64,000 nt of DNA, taken from positions 1 through 64,000 of the forward strand of contig DASXVX010000055.1 of assembly GCA_036504075.1 (NCBI GenBank), given 5' to 3'. The position numbers and the translations under genes are program-made. Position 1 is the stretch's first letter. Every line of letters starts with the position of its first letter. This DNA comes from DASXVX01 sp036504075 (GTDB lineage: Bacteria; Bacillota; Sulfobacillia; Symbiobacteriales; Symbiobacteriaceae). The notes beneath the pieces were generated by a model that saw nothing but the letters and a program-made list of their open reading frames with translations, was not told the origin of the DNA and did no database searches. This document shows positions 17,468 to 25,961 of the stretch, piece by piece.

Positions 17468-18756
17468 GACCCGGAACGATTCAGCTTCAGCTTCAGGAAG
17501 TGGGCCGAGCAGGAGAAGCACGGGTCGTAGTTGCGAATCATCATTTCGCATTTCAGTGCGATCTCCGGCTCCGGCAGGTGCAGGATCGTCGGGGCGTACT
17601 CCCGGAGGTCGTGCTCCATGCTGTGCGCGTTATGGGCCGTCGGCGAGACGATATCCGCCGCCTCCACGATGCCCTGGGCGTTCACGGTGTAACTGTGATA
17701 GAGGATCCCCCGCGGCGCCTCGCTGAAGGCCGCACCGGTGCCGGCCCGCACCTGGTGGACAACCTCCTCCGGCCGGCCTTCGTACCGCCGGATGAGCGCC
17801 AGACTGTCATCGATGAACTGCACCAGTTCCACCGCCCGTGCCACGATGGAAGCGAAGGGGTTGTAGTCCGGGAACTGGTGGCCCGTCAATTCCAACGCTT
17901 CCCGGGCCTTCGGCGAGAGCCGGTCGAGGTTCAGATTCAGCCGGGCCAGCGGCCCGACCGTGAAGCAACTCCGCCCGATGATCGTGGACCAGAGTGCATG
18001 CGACGGCGGGAACTGCCATTCCCGAATGTGGGCCCGATACTCGGCCGGACCGATGTCCAGGCCGAGGTTCGAAATCATCCGGCCCTCGTTGACCGGATAC
18101 TGTTCCGGATGGCGCAGCGCCACATGCTCGATGCCGCCCCGGACAAAGTCCGGTAAAGTCAGACTGCCTACCAGCGCGGCCGTAGCCATGGCGTCATCCA
18201 TGGCGGCCTCCAACCGCTGGCCGATCGCGTGCAGTTCCGCCGGTGCAGGGATGTGGGTGAACCCGCCCACCACGGCCGTGACCGGGTGGACCGCCCGACC
18301 GCCGATCAGTTCCGTGAAGTCGTTCCCCAGCTTCTTTAGCCGCAAGGCCCGTTGCACGGCCTCCCCGTAGTCGGTGGCCATGGCGATGGCGCTCTCGTAG
18401 CCCAGGAAATCGGGCAGCGCCAGCATGTAGATGTGCAGGGCGTGGCTCTGGATATCCTGGGCCAGTGCCAGCATCCGGCGCAGATCTTTCACCTGCTGGC
18501 TGACCTGAACGCCCATGGCCGTCTCCAGCGCTTGAATCGCCGTTAATTCGTGTGCCGCCGGGCAGATGCCGCAGATGCGGGCCACAATGTCCGGTACCTC
18601 GTCGTACTTGCGACCCACCAGGAAGCCCTGGAAAAACCGGGGCGGCTCATAAATGTCGAGGGTCAGGCCCTTCAGTTCGCCGCCCTCGACGTCAAGCGAC
18701 AGCGAAGCCTCGCCCTCGACCCTGGCCATGTACTCGACCTTGATGGTCTTCGTCAC
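17464..18756 (-). CDS. [NiFe]-hydrogenase large (alpha) subunit, group 3b type
   Basis: A 430-residue catalytic subunit. The four nickel-ligating cysteines are in the N-terminal RICGICPAAHELTA (near residue 62) and the C-terminal DPCFSCSAHFLKL. Residues after the His of that motif (LKLNRSGS) form the short peptide expected to be cut off by the neighbouring protease. Association with NADH- and FeS-type subunits places it in group 3b, the cytoplasmic NAD(P)-linked or sulfhydrogenase class that couples H2 to NADP(H) or NAD(H). It overlaps the genes on both sides by 4 nt. Confidence 0.94.
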   Translation of the reverse strand: MTKTIKVEYMARVEGEASLSLDVEGGELKGLTLDIYEPPRFFQGFLVGRKYDEVPDIVARICGICPAAHELTAIQALETAMGVQVSQQVKDLRRMLALAQDIQSHALHIYMLALPDFLGYESAIAMATDYGEAVQRALRLKKLGNDFTELIGGRAVHPVTAVVGGFTHIPAPAELHAIGQRLEAAMDDAMATAALVGSLTLPDFVRGGIEHVALRHPEQYPVNEGRMISNLGLDIGPAEYRAHIREWQFPPSHALWSTIIGRSCFTVGPLARLNLNLDRLSPKAREALELTGHQFPDYNPFASIVARAVELVQFIDDSLALIRRYEGRPEEVVHQVRAGTGAAFSEAPRGILYHSYTVNAQGIVEAADIVSPTAHNAHSMEHDLREYAPTILHLPEPEIALKCEMMIRNYDPCFSCSAHFLKLKLNRSGS

Positions 18757-19511
18757 AGCGCGGCCACCCCTTTCTGAAACACCTCTGCCTCGCCGGCGAA
18801 CAGGCGGAACCGCCGGCGAATCTCGTCCGCCCCGGCGCCGTGGTCTGCCATGGCCTGGGCCAGGGCAGGCACGTTCGCGTCATCGGCCGGGCCGCGGCAG
18901 CCCCGGCAGGCCCGCCCCAGCGACGGGCAGAGCGATCCGCACCCGGCGGCGGTCACCGATCCCATGCATAGCTGCCCTTGTTCCTCGAAGAGGCAGACAT
19001 TCTCGGACAGCTTGCACTCCATGCAAATGCTATGAGCCCGCAGGTAAGGCTTGGCGCCGATCAGGGCGCCTTTCACCAGGTCCAGAAACTCGTTCTTGTC
19101 GATCGGGCAGCCCCGGAGAAATCCATCCACTTTGACGTAGTTGTCGATCGGCGTTGCCCGCACCGATTGAATGACCGACGGGTCCGGGTAGACCCGAGAT
19201 TCCACTTCCCGCTGCGGCACCCAGTTCTTCACCGACGGGATACCGCCGAAAGCCGCACAGGTGCCCAGCGCCACCAGCACCCGGCACTCCTTGCGTGCCG
19301 TTTTGAGCTTGGCGACCTCCTCCGGGGAGGTGACGGCGCCCTCCACAAAACCGATGTCAAACGGGCCGGCGCCCTTGTCGCGGCGCGCCATGACGAAGTG
19401 CGCCAGATCCACGGCGCCGACGATCTCCAGGAGGTGCTCCTCAATGTTCAGAATCTGCAGTTGGCAGCCGGCGCAGGAGCTGAATTTGTAGACGGCGATT
19501 CTCGGCTTCAT
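18753..19511 (-). CDS. [NiFe]-hydrogenase small (delta) subunit
   Basis: A 252-residue iron-sulfur small subunit of the NADH:quinone oxidoreductase 20-kDa type. It begins RIAVYKFSSCAGCQLQ and has further cysteines in GTCAAFGGIP, LRGCPIDKNE and HSICMECKLSENVCLF for [4Fe-4S] clusters. It passes electrons between the NiFe centre and the flavoprotein subunit. The ATG at 19511 lies eight nt behind AGGAGG; the GTG nine nt upstream overlaps that site and is unlikely. No Tat signal is present, consistent with a cytoplasmic enzyme. Confidence 0.93.
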   Translation of the reverse strand: MKPRIAVYKFSSCAGCQLQILNIEEHLLEIVGAVDLAHFVMARRDKGAGPFDIGFVEGAVTSPEEVAKLKTARKECRVLVALGTCAAFGGIPSVKNWVPQREVESRVYPDPSVIQSVRATPIDNYVKVDGFLRGCPIDKNEFLDLVKGALIGAKPYLRAHSICMECKLSENVCLFEEQGQLCMGSVTAAGCGSLCPSLGRACRGCRGPADDANVPALAQAMADHGAGADEIRRRFRLFAGEAEVFQKGVAAL

Positions 19512-19523
19512 CGGCAACACCTC

Positions 19524-20354
19524 CTACAGGATCTTCTCCAGGATGTTGGACAGCGCCGTGTAGCGGAAGACCGGGCCATCTTTGCAGACATAGAGCGGCC
19601 CGATCATGCAGTGGCCGCACTTGGCGACACCGCACTCCATCCGGCGCTCCAGGGAGACGTAGATCTGTTCCGGGGTGAAACCGCGTGCCAGCAGGCCCCG
19701 CACGACGAACTTCATCATAATCTCCGGGCCGCAGGTCACCACCACCGTGTTCTCGGGGCGGCTGGTCATGTCGTCAAACAGTGCAGTCACCGGGCCGACC
19801 CGGCCGGGGAAACTGGGGGTCCCCCGGTCCACCGCCAACCGCAGGGCAGCACCCGGTGCCGCCGCCCACACACCGTATTCGGCCGTGAACAGCTGGTCGT
19901 CGGTCTTGCGGGCCCCGTATAAGATCTCCAGCCCGGCGTAGGCCTCCGGCCGGGCGACGAATTCCGCGATGAGCGGCCGCAGCGGGGCCAGGCCGATGCC
20001 GCCTGCCACCAGCAAAATGTTCCGGCCCTGGAGTTCCGGCACAGGCCAGCCGTGGCCGTACGGCCCCCGGATCCAGACGCGGTCCCCAACGCCCAGGTGG
20101 GTCATCGCGTCGGTCACCGTGCCGACCGACCGCACCGTGTGGTCGAACGTGTCCGGCTGGCCGTGCCACGAACTGATCGACAGCGGCGCCTCGCCGATGC
20201 CGAACAGGCTGAGCATGTTGAACTGGCCGGGAGCAAACGCATAGGACTGCCGCAAGTCCAGGTCTTCGAAGGCCAGCGTGTAAGTATGCGTGTCGTAGGT
20301 CTGCCGCACAATCCGTTCAATGCGGGCCGGAGCCGGCAAAAAATCCTTGCGCAT
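19524..20354 (-). CDS. Hydrogenase gamma subunit, FAD/NAD(P)-binding
   Basis: A 276-residue ferredoxin-reductase-like protein. The FAD-binding beta barrel contains SYAFAPGQFNMLSLFG near residue 40. The NAD(P)-binding half has NILLVAGGIGLAPLRPLI near 110. A C-terminal cysteine cluster, ECGVAKCGHCMIGPLYVC, binds a [2Fe-2S] centre. It is homologous to the gamma subunit of sulfhydrogenases (AsrB-like) and exchanges electrons with NAD(P)H. It lies 3 nt after the beta-subunit stop and 12 nt before the small subunit. Confidence 0.92.
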   Translation of the reverse strand: MRKDFLPAPARIERIVRQTYDTHTYTLAFEDLDLRQSYAFAPGQFNMLSLFGIGEAPLSISSWHGQPDTFDHTVRSVGTVTDAMTHLGVGDRVWIRGPYGHGWPVPELQGRNILLVAGGIGLAPLRPLIAEFVARPEAYAGLEILYGARKTDDQLFTAEYGVWAAAPGAALRLAVDRGTPSFPGRVGPVTALFDDMTSRPENTVVVTCGPEIMMKFVVRGLLARGFTPEQIYVSLERRMECGVAKCGHCMIGPLYVCKDGPVFRYTALSNILEKIL

Positions 20355-20357
20355 GGA

Positions 20358-21410
20358 TTACCCTCCAATCTGCGACACGATGTCCACCAGGTCGATGTGC
20401 TTGATGCAGGCATCCACGCAGCGGCCGCAGCCCACGCAGCCGAACTCCCCGTACTGCTGGGTGAAATAGCTGAGCTTGTGGTAGACCCGCTGTTTCACCC
20501 GGGCCGTCCGGTCGCCCCGGAAGTTGTGGTCCAGGGCCACCCGCCCGAAGTCGACCAGCTGGCAGGAATCCCAGACCATTTTGCGCTCGCCGGTGGCCAG
20601 GTCCAGGTTCAGCCGGTCCCAGACGTTAAAGCAATAGCAGGTCGGACAGACCACGGTACACGCCCCGCAGGAGAGGCAATCCTCTTTCACCTGCTCCCAG
20701 ACGGGGTGGTCAAACTGCTCGTTCAGCGCCCGCGGCAGCCGTTCCGTGGGCAGACGCCGGGTCATGGCCGCTCGCACTTCTTTCAGCCGGGCCGCCTTCT
20801 CCCAGAGGTCCGCCGGCCCGGCGGCAGGCGCGGCCAGGCTGCCCAGCAGCTCCCGGCCGGCCTCAGTCCCGGCTTCTGCCAGGAAGCGGCCTTCCAGCTC
20901 CGTCAGGACCAGGTCGTAGCCCTGGGTCGCCTCCGGCCCGGTGCCGAACGAGGTACAGAAGCAGTACTTCCCGGGGCTGGCACAGTTGAGCGCGATGACC
21001 AGGGTCTGATCCCGCTTGTCCCGGTACTCCGCGTCGCTGTACTCCCAGCCATCCAGCACTCGGTCCAGCAAGCTCAGGGCCGCCACGTCGCAGGGGTGGA
21101 GGCCCAGCAGCACCCGCTTCCGATCGTTTAGAACCTGCTGTTCGGTGATCCCAAGCTCCCGGTGAAAGTGGAACAGCGTCTCGAACGGCGCGTAAAAGAA
21201 CTTCTTCGGGGGCAGTAAGGTCGTCACATAGTCCCACCGGAGTTCCGCCGGGTCGCTGACGCGGCCGAAGACCGCCTGATTCCCCTTCGACACGGGCCCA
21301 TAGACGTCGTAACGTTCCAGCAGCAACTGGACGAAGTTGCCAAGTTCAAAGGCGGTTAGCACCACCTTGCCCTTGACGGCCGATCCAGTCGCCTTCAACT
21401 GGTGGACCAC
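20358..21410 (-). CDS. Hydrogenase beta subunit, two [4Fe-4S] ferredoxin type
   Basis: A 350-residue electron-transfer protein of the AsrA/HyhB family. The first cluster motif is CLSCGACTVVCPTCYC near residue 230 and the second CVGCGRCVDACIKHIDLVDIV near the C-terminus. It carries electrons among the hydrogenase and flavoprotein subunits. The start is GTG at 21410, eight nt after AAGGAGGG. It is the first gene of the operon (beta, gamma, delta, alpha, protease). An 18-bp Rex-like palindrome overlaps its ribosome site. Confidence 0.9.
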   Translation of the reverse strand: MVHQLKATGSAVKGKVVLTAFELGNFVQLLLERYDVYGPVSKGNQAVFGRVSDPAELRWDYVTTLLPPKKFFYAPFETLFHFHRELGITEQQVLNDRKRVLLGLHPCDVAALSLLDRVLDGWEYSDAEYRDKRDQTLVIALNCASPGKYCFCTSFGTGPEATQGYDLVLTELEGRFLAEAGTEAGRELLGSLAAPAAGPADLWEKAARLKEVRAAMTRRLPTERLPRALNEQFDHPVWEQVKEDCLSCGACTVVCPTCYCFNVWDRLNLDLATGERKMVWDSCQLVDFGRVALDHNFRGDRTARVKQRVYHKLSYFTQQYGEFGCVGCGRCVDACIKHIDLVDIVSQIGG

Positions 21411-21423
21411 AGGGAGTCCCTCC

Positions 21424-21441
21424 TTGAGAAAGAATTCACAT
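21424..21441. promoter_or_regulatory. Rex-like operator of the [NiFe]-hydrogenase operon
   Basis: TTGAGAAAGAATTCACAT differs by one base from the palindrome in front of hydC1. It overlaps the Shine-Dalgarno region of the first hydrogenase gene, 14 nt upstream of the GTG. This fits the Rex consensus TTGTGA-N6-TCACAA. Binding is inferred. Confidence 0.65.
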
Positions 21442-21563
21442 ACATGGACAGACTGCTCGTGGGAAACCAGTGCGGCCCGGGGGTCAGGTCACACCTTCCA
21501 GATTAGGGTAACATATTTCGCGGTTGCATGATAGTTCGGACTGCGTGAAATAGGTGCGAAAAT

Positions 21564-21682
21564 AGTCGCCTCCCGCCTTTTGCTCCGCAAAAAATACAGT
21601 CGCCTCCCGCCTTTTGCTCCGCAAAAGTCTGCCGGCCGCTCCGGCGACTGGCGCCGCGGTCTGCCGGCCGCTCCGGCGACTG
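21564..21682. repeat. Two pairs of direct repeats behind the hydrolase gene
   Basis: A 29-bp unit (AGTCGCCTCCCGCC plus a TTTTGC/GCAAAA hairpin) occurs at 21564-21592 and again exactly at 21598-21626. A 24-bp unit (GTCTGCCGGCCG plus CTCCGGCGACTG) occurs at 21627-21650 and 21659-21682. The units share inverted AGTCGCC/GGCGACT ends. The stretch is non-coding. Confidence 0.9.
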
Positions 21683-21702
21683 ACAGAGTCAGTCGCGAAA
21701 AG

Positions 21703-21726
21703 GCCGGGCTCTGGCTAGAGCCCGGC
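21703..21726 (-). terminator. Terminator of the DUF4015 hydrolase gene
   Basis: A 10-bp stem GCCGGGCTCT/AGAGCCCGGC (21703-21712 with 21717-21726), followed on the minus strand by CCTTTTCG. It begins nine nt beyond the stop codon. Confidence 0.85.
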
Positions 21727-21734
21727 CGTCGCCG

Positions 21735-23252
21735 TCAGTTCTGGCAATACCCGGGGGTGCAGGTGGCGCCGTCGAGAATTACGTCGACCCGCCCGTTCGC
21801 ACCGTCCCAGGTCACGGTGGCGCCGAAGGCCTCGGCCAGGAACCGGAGCGGTACGACCGTCCGGTCATGCCAGATGACGGCCGTCTGATCGAGGCGGGTT
21901 GTCTGGCCGGCGACTTTGGCCTCCCGGCCGTTCAGGGGAATCTGGACCTGCCGGCCGTTCCAGGTGGCGGTGGCCGTCCGGGTGGCATCGTCCCAGTCTA
22001 CCTGCGCACCGAACGCTTCTGCCACCGCCCGGAGCGGTACCAGCGTCCGGCCGGTCGTCCGCGCCAGAAACGGATGGGCGCTCGGGTCGAAACCCGTCAC
22101 CAGATGATGGTTCAGCGCCACGGACACGTCCGGGCCGGCTTCGCCGGGAGCGAGGGCGAACGGATCATCCATCCCCGGGCTCGTGACTTTCAGCGCATCG
22201 TCCGTGTACACGTTGGCGGCGTTCCAGAGCAGCCAGCCGTCGTAGCCGGCGTCAGCGGTCGCCTGGATTTCGGCCCGCACTTCGGCCGGCCCGTACGGGT
22301 AGCCCATGGAGAAGTCCTGCAGCCAGGGCCGCATGGTCGTCTGGTTGGTGAGACCGGCGCTGTCGAGCCGCCGGCGTGCGTCACGCAACGAGCGGAACAC
22401 CGTCTGGTACGGTGAGGCGTTCGGGTTGTCGATGCCGAGGTTCCCCCGGGTGTAGTGGCTGGGGTAAAGCATCGGCGAGACGTAGTCGACGGCGGCGGCG
22501 ATGTCCTCCAGGTGCTGGCCGATGCCCATGTCGTCGGTGAAACTGGTGACCAGACCGAAGACGTCGGCGCTGACCGGGACGCCGTCCTTACGCAGTTCCT
22601 GGCGGGCGTAGGCCAGGAAATCGGCGATGACCCGCTGCTCAGACCGTCCATCTTTGGCCGGGTAGCGAATGGTGCTCAGATCGCCATCGGTCGGGAAGCG
22701 CACGTAGTCGAACTGAATCTCATCGAACCCGGCCCGGGCCGCTGCCGACGCCACGCCGACCAGGTACTCCCACGCCTTGTGGTTGTACGGGTCCAGCCAC
22801 GACATGCCGTTGCTGTCCTGCCAGAGGCCGCCGCCGGTGTCCGCCACGGCCCAGTCCGGATGGGCGGTGGAGGCGGGCACATCCTTGAAGGTGACCACCC
22901 GGGCAATCCGGTAGACCCGGTGGACCCTGAGCGTTTCCAGGAAGCCGGCAATGTCTTTGATGTAAGGCTGGACCGCACCCACTTCCCCGACCACCGGGTC
23001 ATCCGTGGCAAAGGTGACATTGCCCCAGTCGGTTTTGACATCGACCACAACGGCGTTCAGTTCCGTCCGATCCAGCAGGTTCAGAATCTGCCCGAAACGG
23101 GTTAGACTGCCCGCGGTATTGGCGCTCACGTAGATGCCTTTTACGGCGGGCCGCGGGGGGACCGGGGACGTCTCCGCACTGGCCGTACCCGGCGCCATGG
23201 CCGCGAAGGCGGTGGAAACACAGATCATCATGGCAGCGGCGCAGCGGCTCAC
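21735..23252 (-). CDS. Secreted putative glycoside hydrolase (DUF4015) with copper-amine-oxidase-N stalk domains
   Basis: A 505-residue exported protein. A signal peptide (about residues 1-26, ending GTASA) is followed by a TIM-barrel-like DUF4015 domain: KGIYVSANTAG, VVDVKTDWGNVTF, FDEIQFDYVRFPTDG and DYVSPMLYPSHY. These carry conserved acids typical of glycoside hydrolases. The last 120 residues hold two stalk repeats (TLVPLRAVAEAFGAQVDWD and TVVPLRFLAEAFGATVTWD), which usually bind the cell wall or polysaccharides. The GTG start at 23252 has no ribosome site of its own. It overlaps the stop of a 6-codon upstream frame that does have one. Confidence 0.87.
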   Translation of the reverse strand: MSRCAAAMMICVSTAFAAMAPGTASAETSPVPPRPAVKGIYVSANTAGSLTRFGQILNLLDRTELNAVVVDVKTDWGNVTFATDDPVVGEVGAVQPYIKDIAGFLETLRVHRVYRIARVVTFKDVPASTAHPDWAVADTGGGLWQDSNGMSWLDPYNHKAWEYLVGVASAAARAGFDEIQFDYVRFPTDGDLSTIRYPAKDGRSEQRVIADFLAYARQELRKDGVPVSADVFGLVTSFTDDMGIGQHLEDIAAAVDYVSPMLYPSHYTRGNLGIDNPNASPYQTVFRSLRDARRRLDSAGLTNQTTMRPWLQDFSMGYPYGPAEVRAEIQATADAGYDGWLLWNAANVYTDDALKVTSPGMDDPFALAPGEAGPDVSVALNHHLVTGFDPSAHPFLARTTGRTLVPLRAVAEAFGAQVDWDDATRTATATWNGRQVQIPLNGREAKVAGQTTRLDQTAVIWHDRTVVPLRFLAEAFGATVTWDGANGRVDVILDGATCTPGYCQN

Positions 23253-23269
23253 TCGGGAGACATGACCAT
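23249..23269 (-). CDS. Six-codon upstream frame (leader peptide candidate)
   Basis: ATG at 23269 encodes MVMSPE and stops at TGA 23249-23251. It has AGGAG at 23278-23282 with an ideal 8-nt spacing. Its stop overlaps the GTG of the hydrolase gene, which suggests translational coupling or a leader peptide. Confidence 0.4.
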   Translation of the reverse strand: MVMSPE

Positions 23270-23374
23270 GGGCTCAACTCCTGTCGCGATTCCTCCTTCT
23301 TTGACTTCACCTGCGGCCCGGCGGTTCCTCCCGGGGAGTGAGAAGAGGGGGGAATTACCTGACGGGAAGCGCGC

Positions 23375-24217
23375 CTATTCCGTCAAGGTGGCGACGCCGG
23401 CCTGAATGCGCTGAATTTCCATGGTGACCGAGCGGATGGCGTCGGCCTGCTCCCGGGCCACCTGACCGCTTTCGGCCACGGCTTTGTCCACGAACGCGAA
23501 GGACTTGTGCCACTCCGCCAGGGTTGCTTCGATTTCGGCGGCCGACGCCCGCGTGCGGTCGGCCAGCTTACGAATTTCGTCGGCCACCACGACAAAGCCC
23601 GCCCCTTGCCGGCCGGCATGGGCCGCTTCGACCGCCGCGTTGAGCCCCAGCAGGTTGGCCCGCTGGGCCAGGCCGGAGATCAGGGTCAGGGCCTTCGATG
23701 CCGCCCGGCTCCGCTCCTGCAGCTCGGCCGTGGCTTTCTCCAGCTGTTCGGACAATCCCCGGTGCTGCTCGGTGCCCGCCAGAATCTCCTCGGCGGCTGC
23801 GGAGGCGTTCTCCAGACCGGCCCACACCTCGCCGCGAATCCGCTCCTTCTGCTCCCGGGATTCCATTTCCATCTCCACGACCGTTACGGCCAGGCGGGCC
23901 GTGCCGCAGACCATTTCGGGGTCGCCGGCAATGCCGACGGTACCCACGCGCTGGCCCCGGTGCTGGATGAGGGACGCGAAACTGGGCCGGCGGGCGCCCG
24001 CCAGGCGGGCTACATCGGCCTGGGTGATGGCGATTTCGTCGACCTCGCCCCGGAGGATGCGGGCGGCGCCTTCGTGGACCTGTCCGATGCGGTCGCCGGA
24101 ACTGGCGGCGAGGACGATGCCGCCTTTGCCGCAAATGATGACGAGGTTCCGGGCGGCGGCGTATACGATTGGCAAAATGCGTTCTGCCATGGCCTTTGTC
24201 AACTCGATTTCGGTCAT
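23375..24217 (-). CDS. Soluble sensor: CdaR-type diacid-recognition domain plus MCP signalling domain
   Basis: A 280-residue protein without membrane helices. The N-terminal 125 residues resemble the putative sugar-diacid recognition domain (ILPIVYAAARNLVIICGKGGIVLAASSGDRIGQVHEGA). The C-terminal half is an MCP signalling hairpin with the conserved tip LAQRANLLGLNAAVEAAHAGRQGAGFVVVADEIRKLADRT. It probably senses an intracellular metabolite and signals to a CheA kinase or a related partner. A GGGAGGATC ribosome site precedes ATG 24217. No chemotaxis genes are nearby, so its partner is elsewhere. Confidence 0.85.
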   Translation of the reverse strand: MTEIELTKAMAERILPIVYAAARNLVIICGKGGIVLAASSGDRIGQVHEGAARILRGEVDEIAITQADVARLAGARRPSFASLIQHRGQRVGTVGIAGDPEMVCGTARLAVTVVEMEMESREQKERIRGEVWAGLENASAAAEEILAGTEQHRGLSEQLEKATAELQERSRAASKALTLISGLAQRANLLGLNAAVEAAHAGRQGAGFVVVADEIRKLADRTRASAAEIEATLAEWHKSFAFVDKAVAESGQVAREQADAIRSVTMEIQRIQAGVATLTE

Positions 24218-24423
24218 GCAGATCCTCCCGGAATTCTATTGGATTTCTACGGACTTTCGCTCCGTCGGGGCAATGCTCCTGCCGACGGGGTGCCATTCAA
24301 ACAGGAAATTGCTGTCGGAACAGGAAGGAAAATATGCGCGAATTGAATATCAATAGTTCGATACCAGCAATGAGGTTGTGATAAGTCGGGGACAAGGGGC
24401 ACCTTTTACACCGATACGAAAGG

Positions 24424-24464
24424 GCGGCTGCTACCCGTAGGGTCGGGTGCAGCCGCCGCTTTTT
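24424..24464. terminator. Terminator downstream of the MFS gene
   Basis: Stem GCGGCTGC/GCAGCCGC (24424-24431 with 24449-24456) with an inner ACCCG/CGGGT pairing. A T-run follows on the plus side and CCCTTTCG on the minus side. It lies just past the stop of the minus-strand MFS gene. Confidence 0.7.
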
Positions 24465-24472
24465 CGCCAGGA

Positions 24473-25741
24473 CTATCGTTCCGCCGGCACAGATCGGGGA
24501 GCACGTGCGCTATCCACCGAGATTTCCCAGCCCTTCAAGCCCGGACGCAGGAAGAGCAGGAGGAGGCTGCAGACAATAATCAGGATGCTGTTGCCGCGGA
24601 TGGCCAGCGGAGCGCCCAGGAACTGGGCGCCGTAGCCGGTGCCCAGGGATGCAAACGGCCCCAACCCGGTGCTGACCATGATCTGAACACTGAGCAGCCG
24701 CCCCCACATCGTGGCTGGACTCAGGAGTTGGATCATCGCCTTGGCGGTCGTCATGGCGACGGGCTGGCCAAACGCTGCGAAGAACAGGCTGACCATGGCA
24801 AACCCGAGCGATGTCGACATGGAGAGCGAGAAGAACCAGAAGCCCGACCAGACCAGTACCGCCGTGAGCATCCAGCCCATGCGCTTCACGCGTTGGCACA
24901 TGGGAACCAGCAGCGTGGCGCTGACGAGCGCGCCGGCCCCGAAAGAACTCAACAGCATCCCCAGCGCCTGGGGACCGCCGTGGAGCGAGGAAGTCACAAA
25001 GGCCGGGAAGATCTGGGTGTTGGAAAACCCAAGCAGAACGATGATCCCGGTAAAGGCGATCAGATCCGCGATGCGCGGCTGCTTTTTCATGAAGGCCAGG
25101 CCGTCGCCAAACTCCTGCAGCGGGTTGCTCGTCCGTTTCTGACGTACCTGGTGGGCCTGCACGCGGTACAGGCTGTAGATGACCGCCACGTAACTGAGGC
25201 CGTTGAGCCAGAAGGTGCTGGAAACGCCGATGGCGGCGATGACCCAGCCGGCAATCGCCGGGCCGACCATGCGGGCCACCTGAATGCCGATCGCGTTCAA
25301 CGTGTAGGACTTATGCAGTTCGGTCACGCCGCCCAGGTCGCCGAGAAAGGCGTTCTGAGCCGGATTATCCAGGGCCGTAACGATCCCGAGCAGCGTTGCG
25401 AGAATGAATATGTGCCAGAGTTGCGCGACCCCGGTGTAGGTGATCAGGGCCAGCGTAAAGGCCAGGATGGCCGAAGACAGAGCCGTAGCCGTCAGGAGGC
25501 GCCGCCGGTCCAGCCGGTCGGCCCAGGACCCGACCCAGGGGGCGAGAAGCAGGCTGGGCAGGCTGCCGAGCATGGCAACCAGGCCCAAAGCCCCGGCCGA
25601 GTGACTGAGCTGCCAGACCACCCAACTCTGACCGGTGACCTGCATGAACGTACCTATGAGTGAAAGGGACTGGCCCAGAATGTAAGTCCGAAAGTTGCTG
25701 CTGCGTAGGGGTGAAAATGAGCCAAGTATCGTGCGAAACAT
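24473..25741 (-). CDS. Major facilitator superfamily transporter, EntS-like
   Basis: A 422-residue membrane protein with 12 predicted helices in two halves, the usual MFS length. The segment GSWADRLDRRRLLTATAL after helix 2 is the MFS motif A (G-x3-D-R-x-x-R-R). Similarity is to the MFS_3 group, which includes enterobactin and macrolide exporters, so an efflux role is likely but the substrate is unknown. I place the start at ATG 25741 (MFRTILGSFSPLRSSNFR) with GGAGG about 14 nt upstream. Longer frames run into the divergent methyltransferase region and lack a ribosome site. Confidence 0.87.
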   Translation of the reverse strand: MFRTILGSFSPLRSSNFRTYILGQSLSLIGTFMQVTGQSWVVWQLSHSAGALGLVAMLGSLPSLLLAPWVGSWADRLDRRRLLTATALSSAILAFTLALITYTGVAQLWHIFILATLLGIVTALDNPAQNAFLGDLGGVTELHKSYTLNAIGIQVARMVGPAIAGWVIAAIGVSSTFWLNGLSYVAVIYSLYRVQAHQVRQKRTSNPLQEFGDGLAFMKKQPRIADLIAFTGIIVLLGFSNTQIFPAFVTSSLHGGPQALGMLLSSFGAGALVSATLLVPMCQRVKRMGWMLTAVLVWSGFWFFSLSMSTSLGFAMVSLFFAAFGQPVAMTTAKAMIQLLSPATMWGRLLSVQIMVSTGLGPFASLGTGYGAQFLGAPLAIRGNSILIIVCSLLLLFLRPGLKGWEISVDSARAPRSVPAER

Positions 25742-25961
25742 ATTGCTGTAACTTTCCTCCGATCTGTAGCCGGATGGCACCGCCGGCGACCGAAACATAC
25801 TTGTAATAGATTCGGGGCGATTTGGAATGAACCTGCCTCGAAGCCGTTCTGCCACGCCATTTCCCGCGTGCCATGCATCAGTCCGAATCCGGGTGGAAGC
25901 GCGTGAAGTTGCATCGGCCAAACAGGAACGCCATCGCGCCGTACCGAATCCGTGTTCTACA
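25742..25961. promoter_or_regulatory. Divergent promoter region between MFS and methyltransferase genes
   Basis: About 220 bp separating divergent genes. It must hold both promoters, but I could not assign clear -35/-10 boxes. Open frames of both genes extend into it without ribosome sites. Confidence 0.4.
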
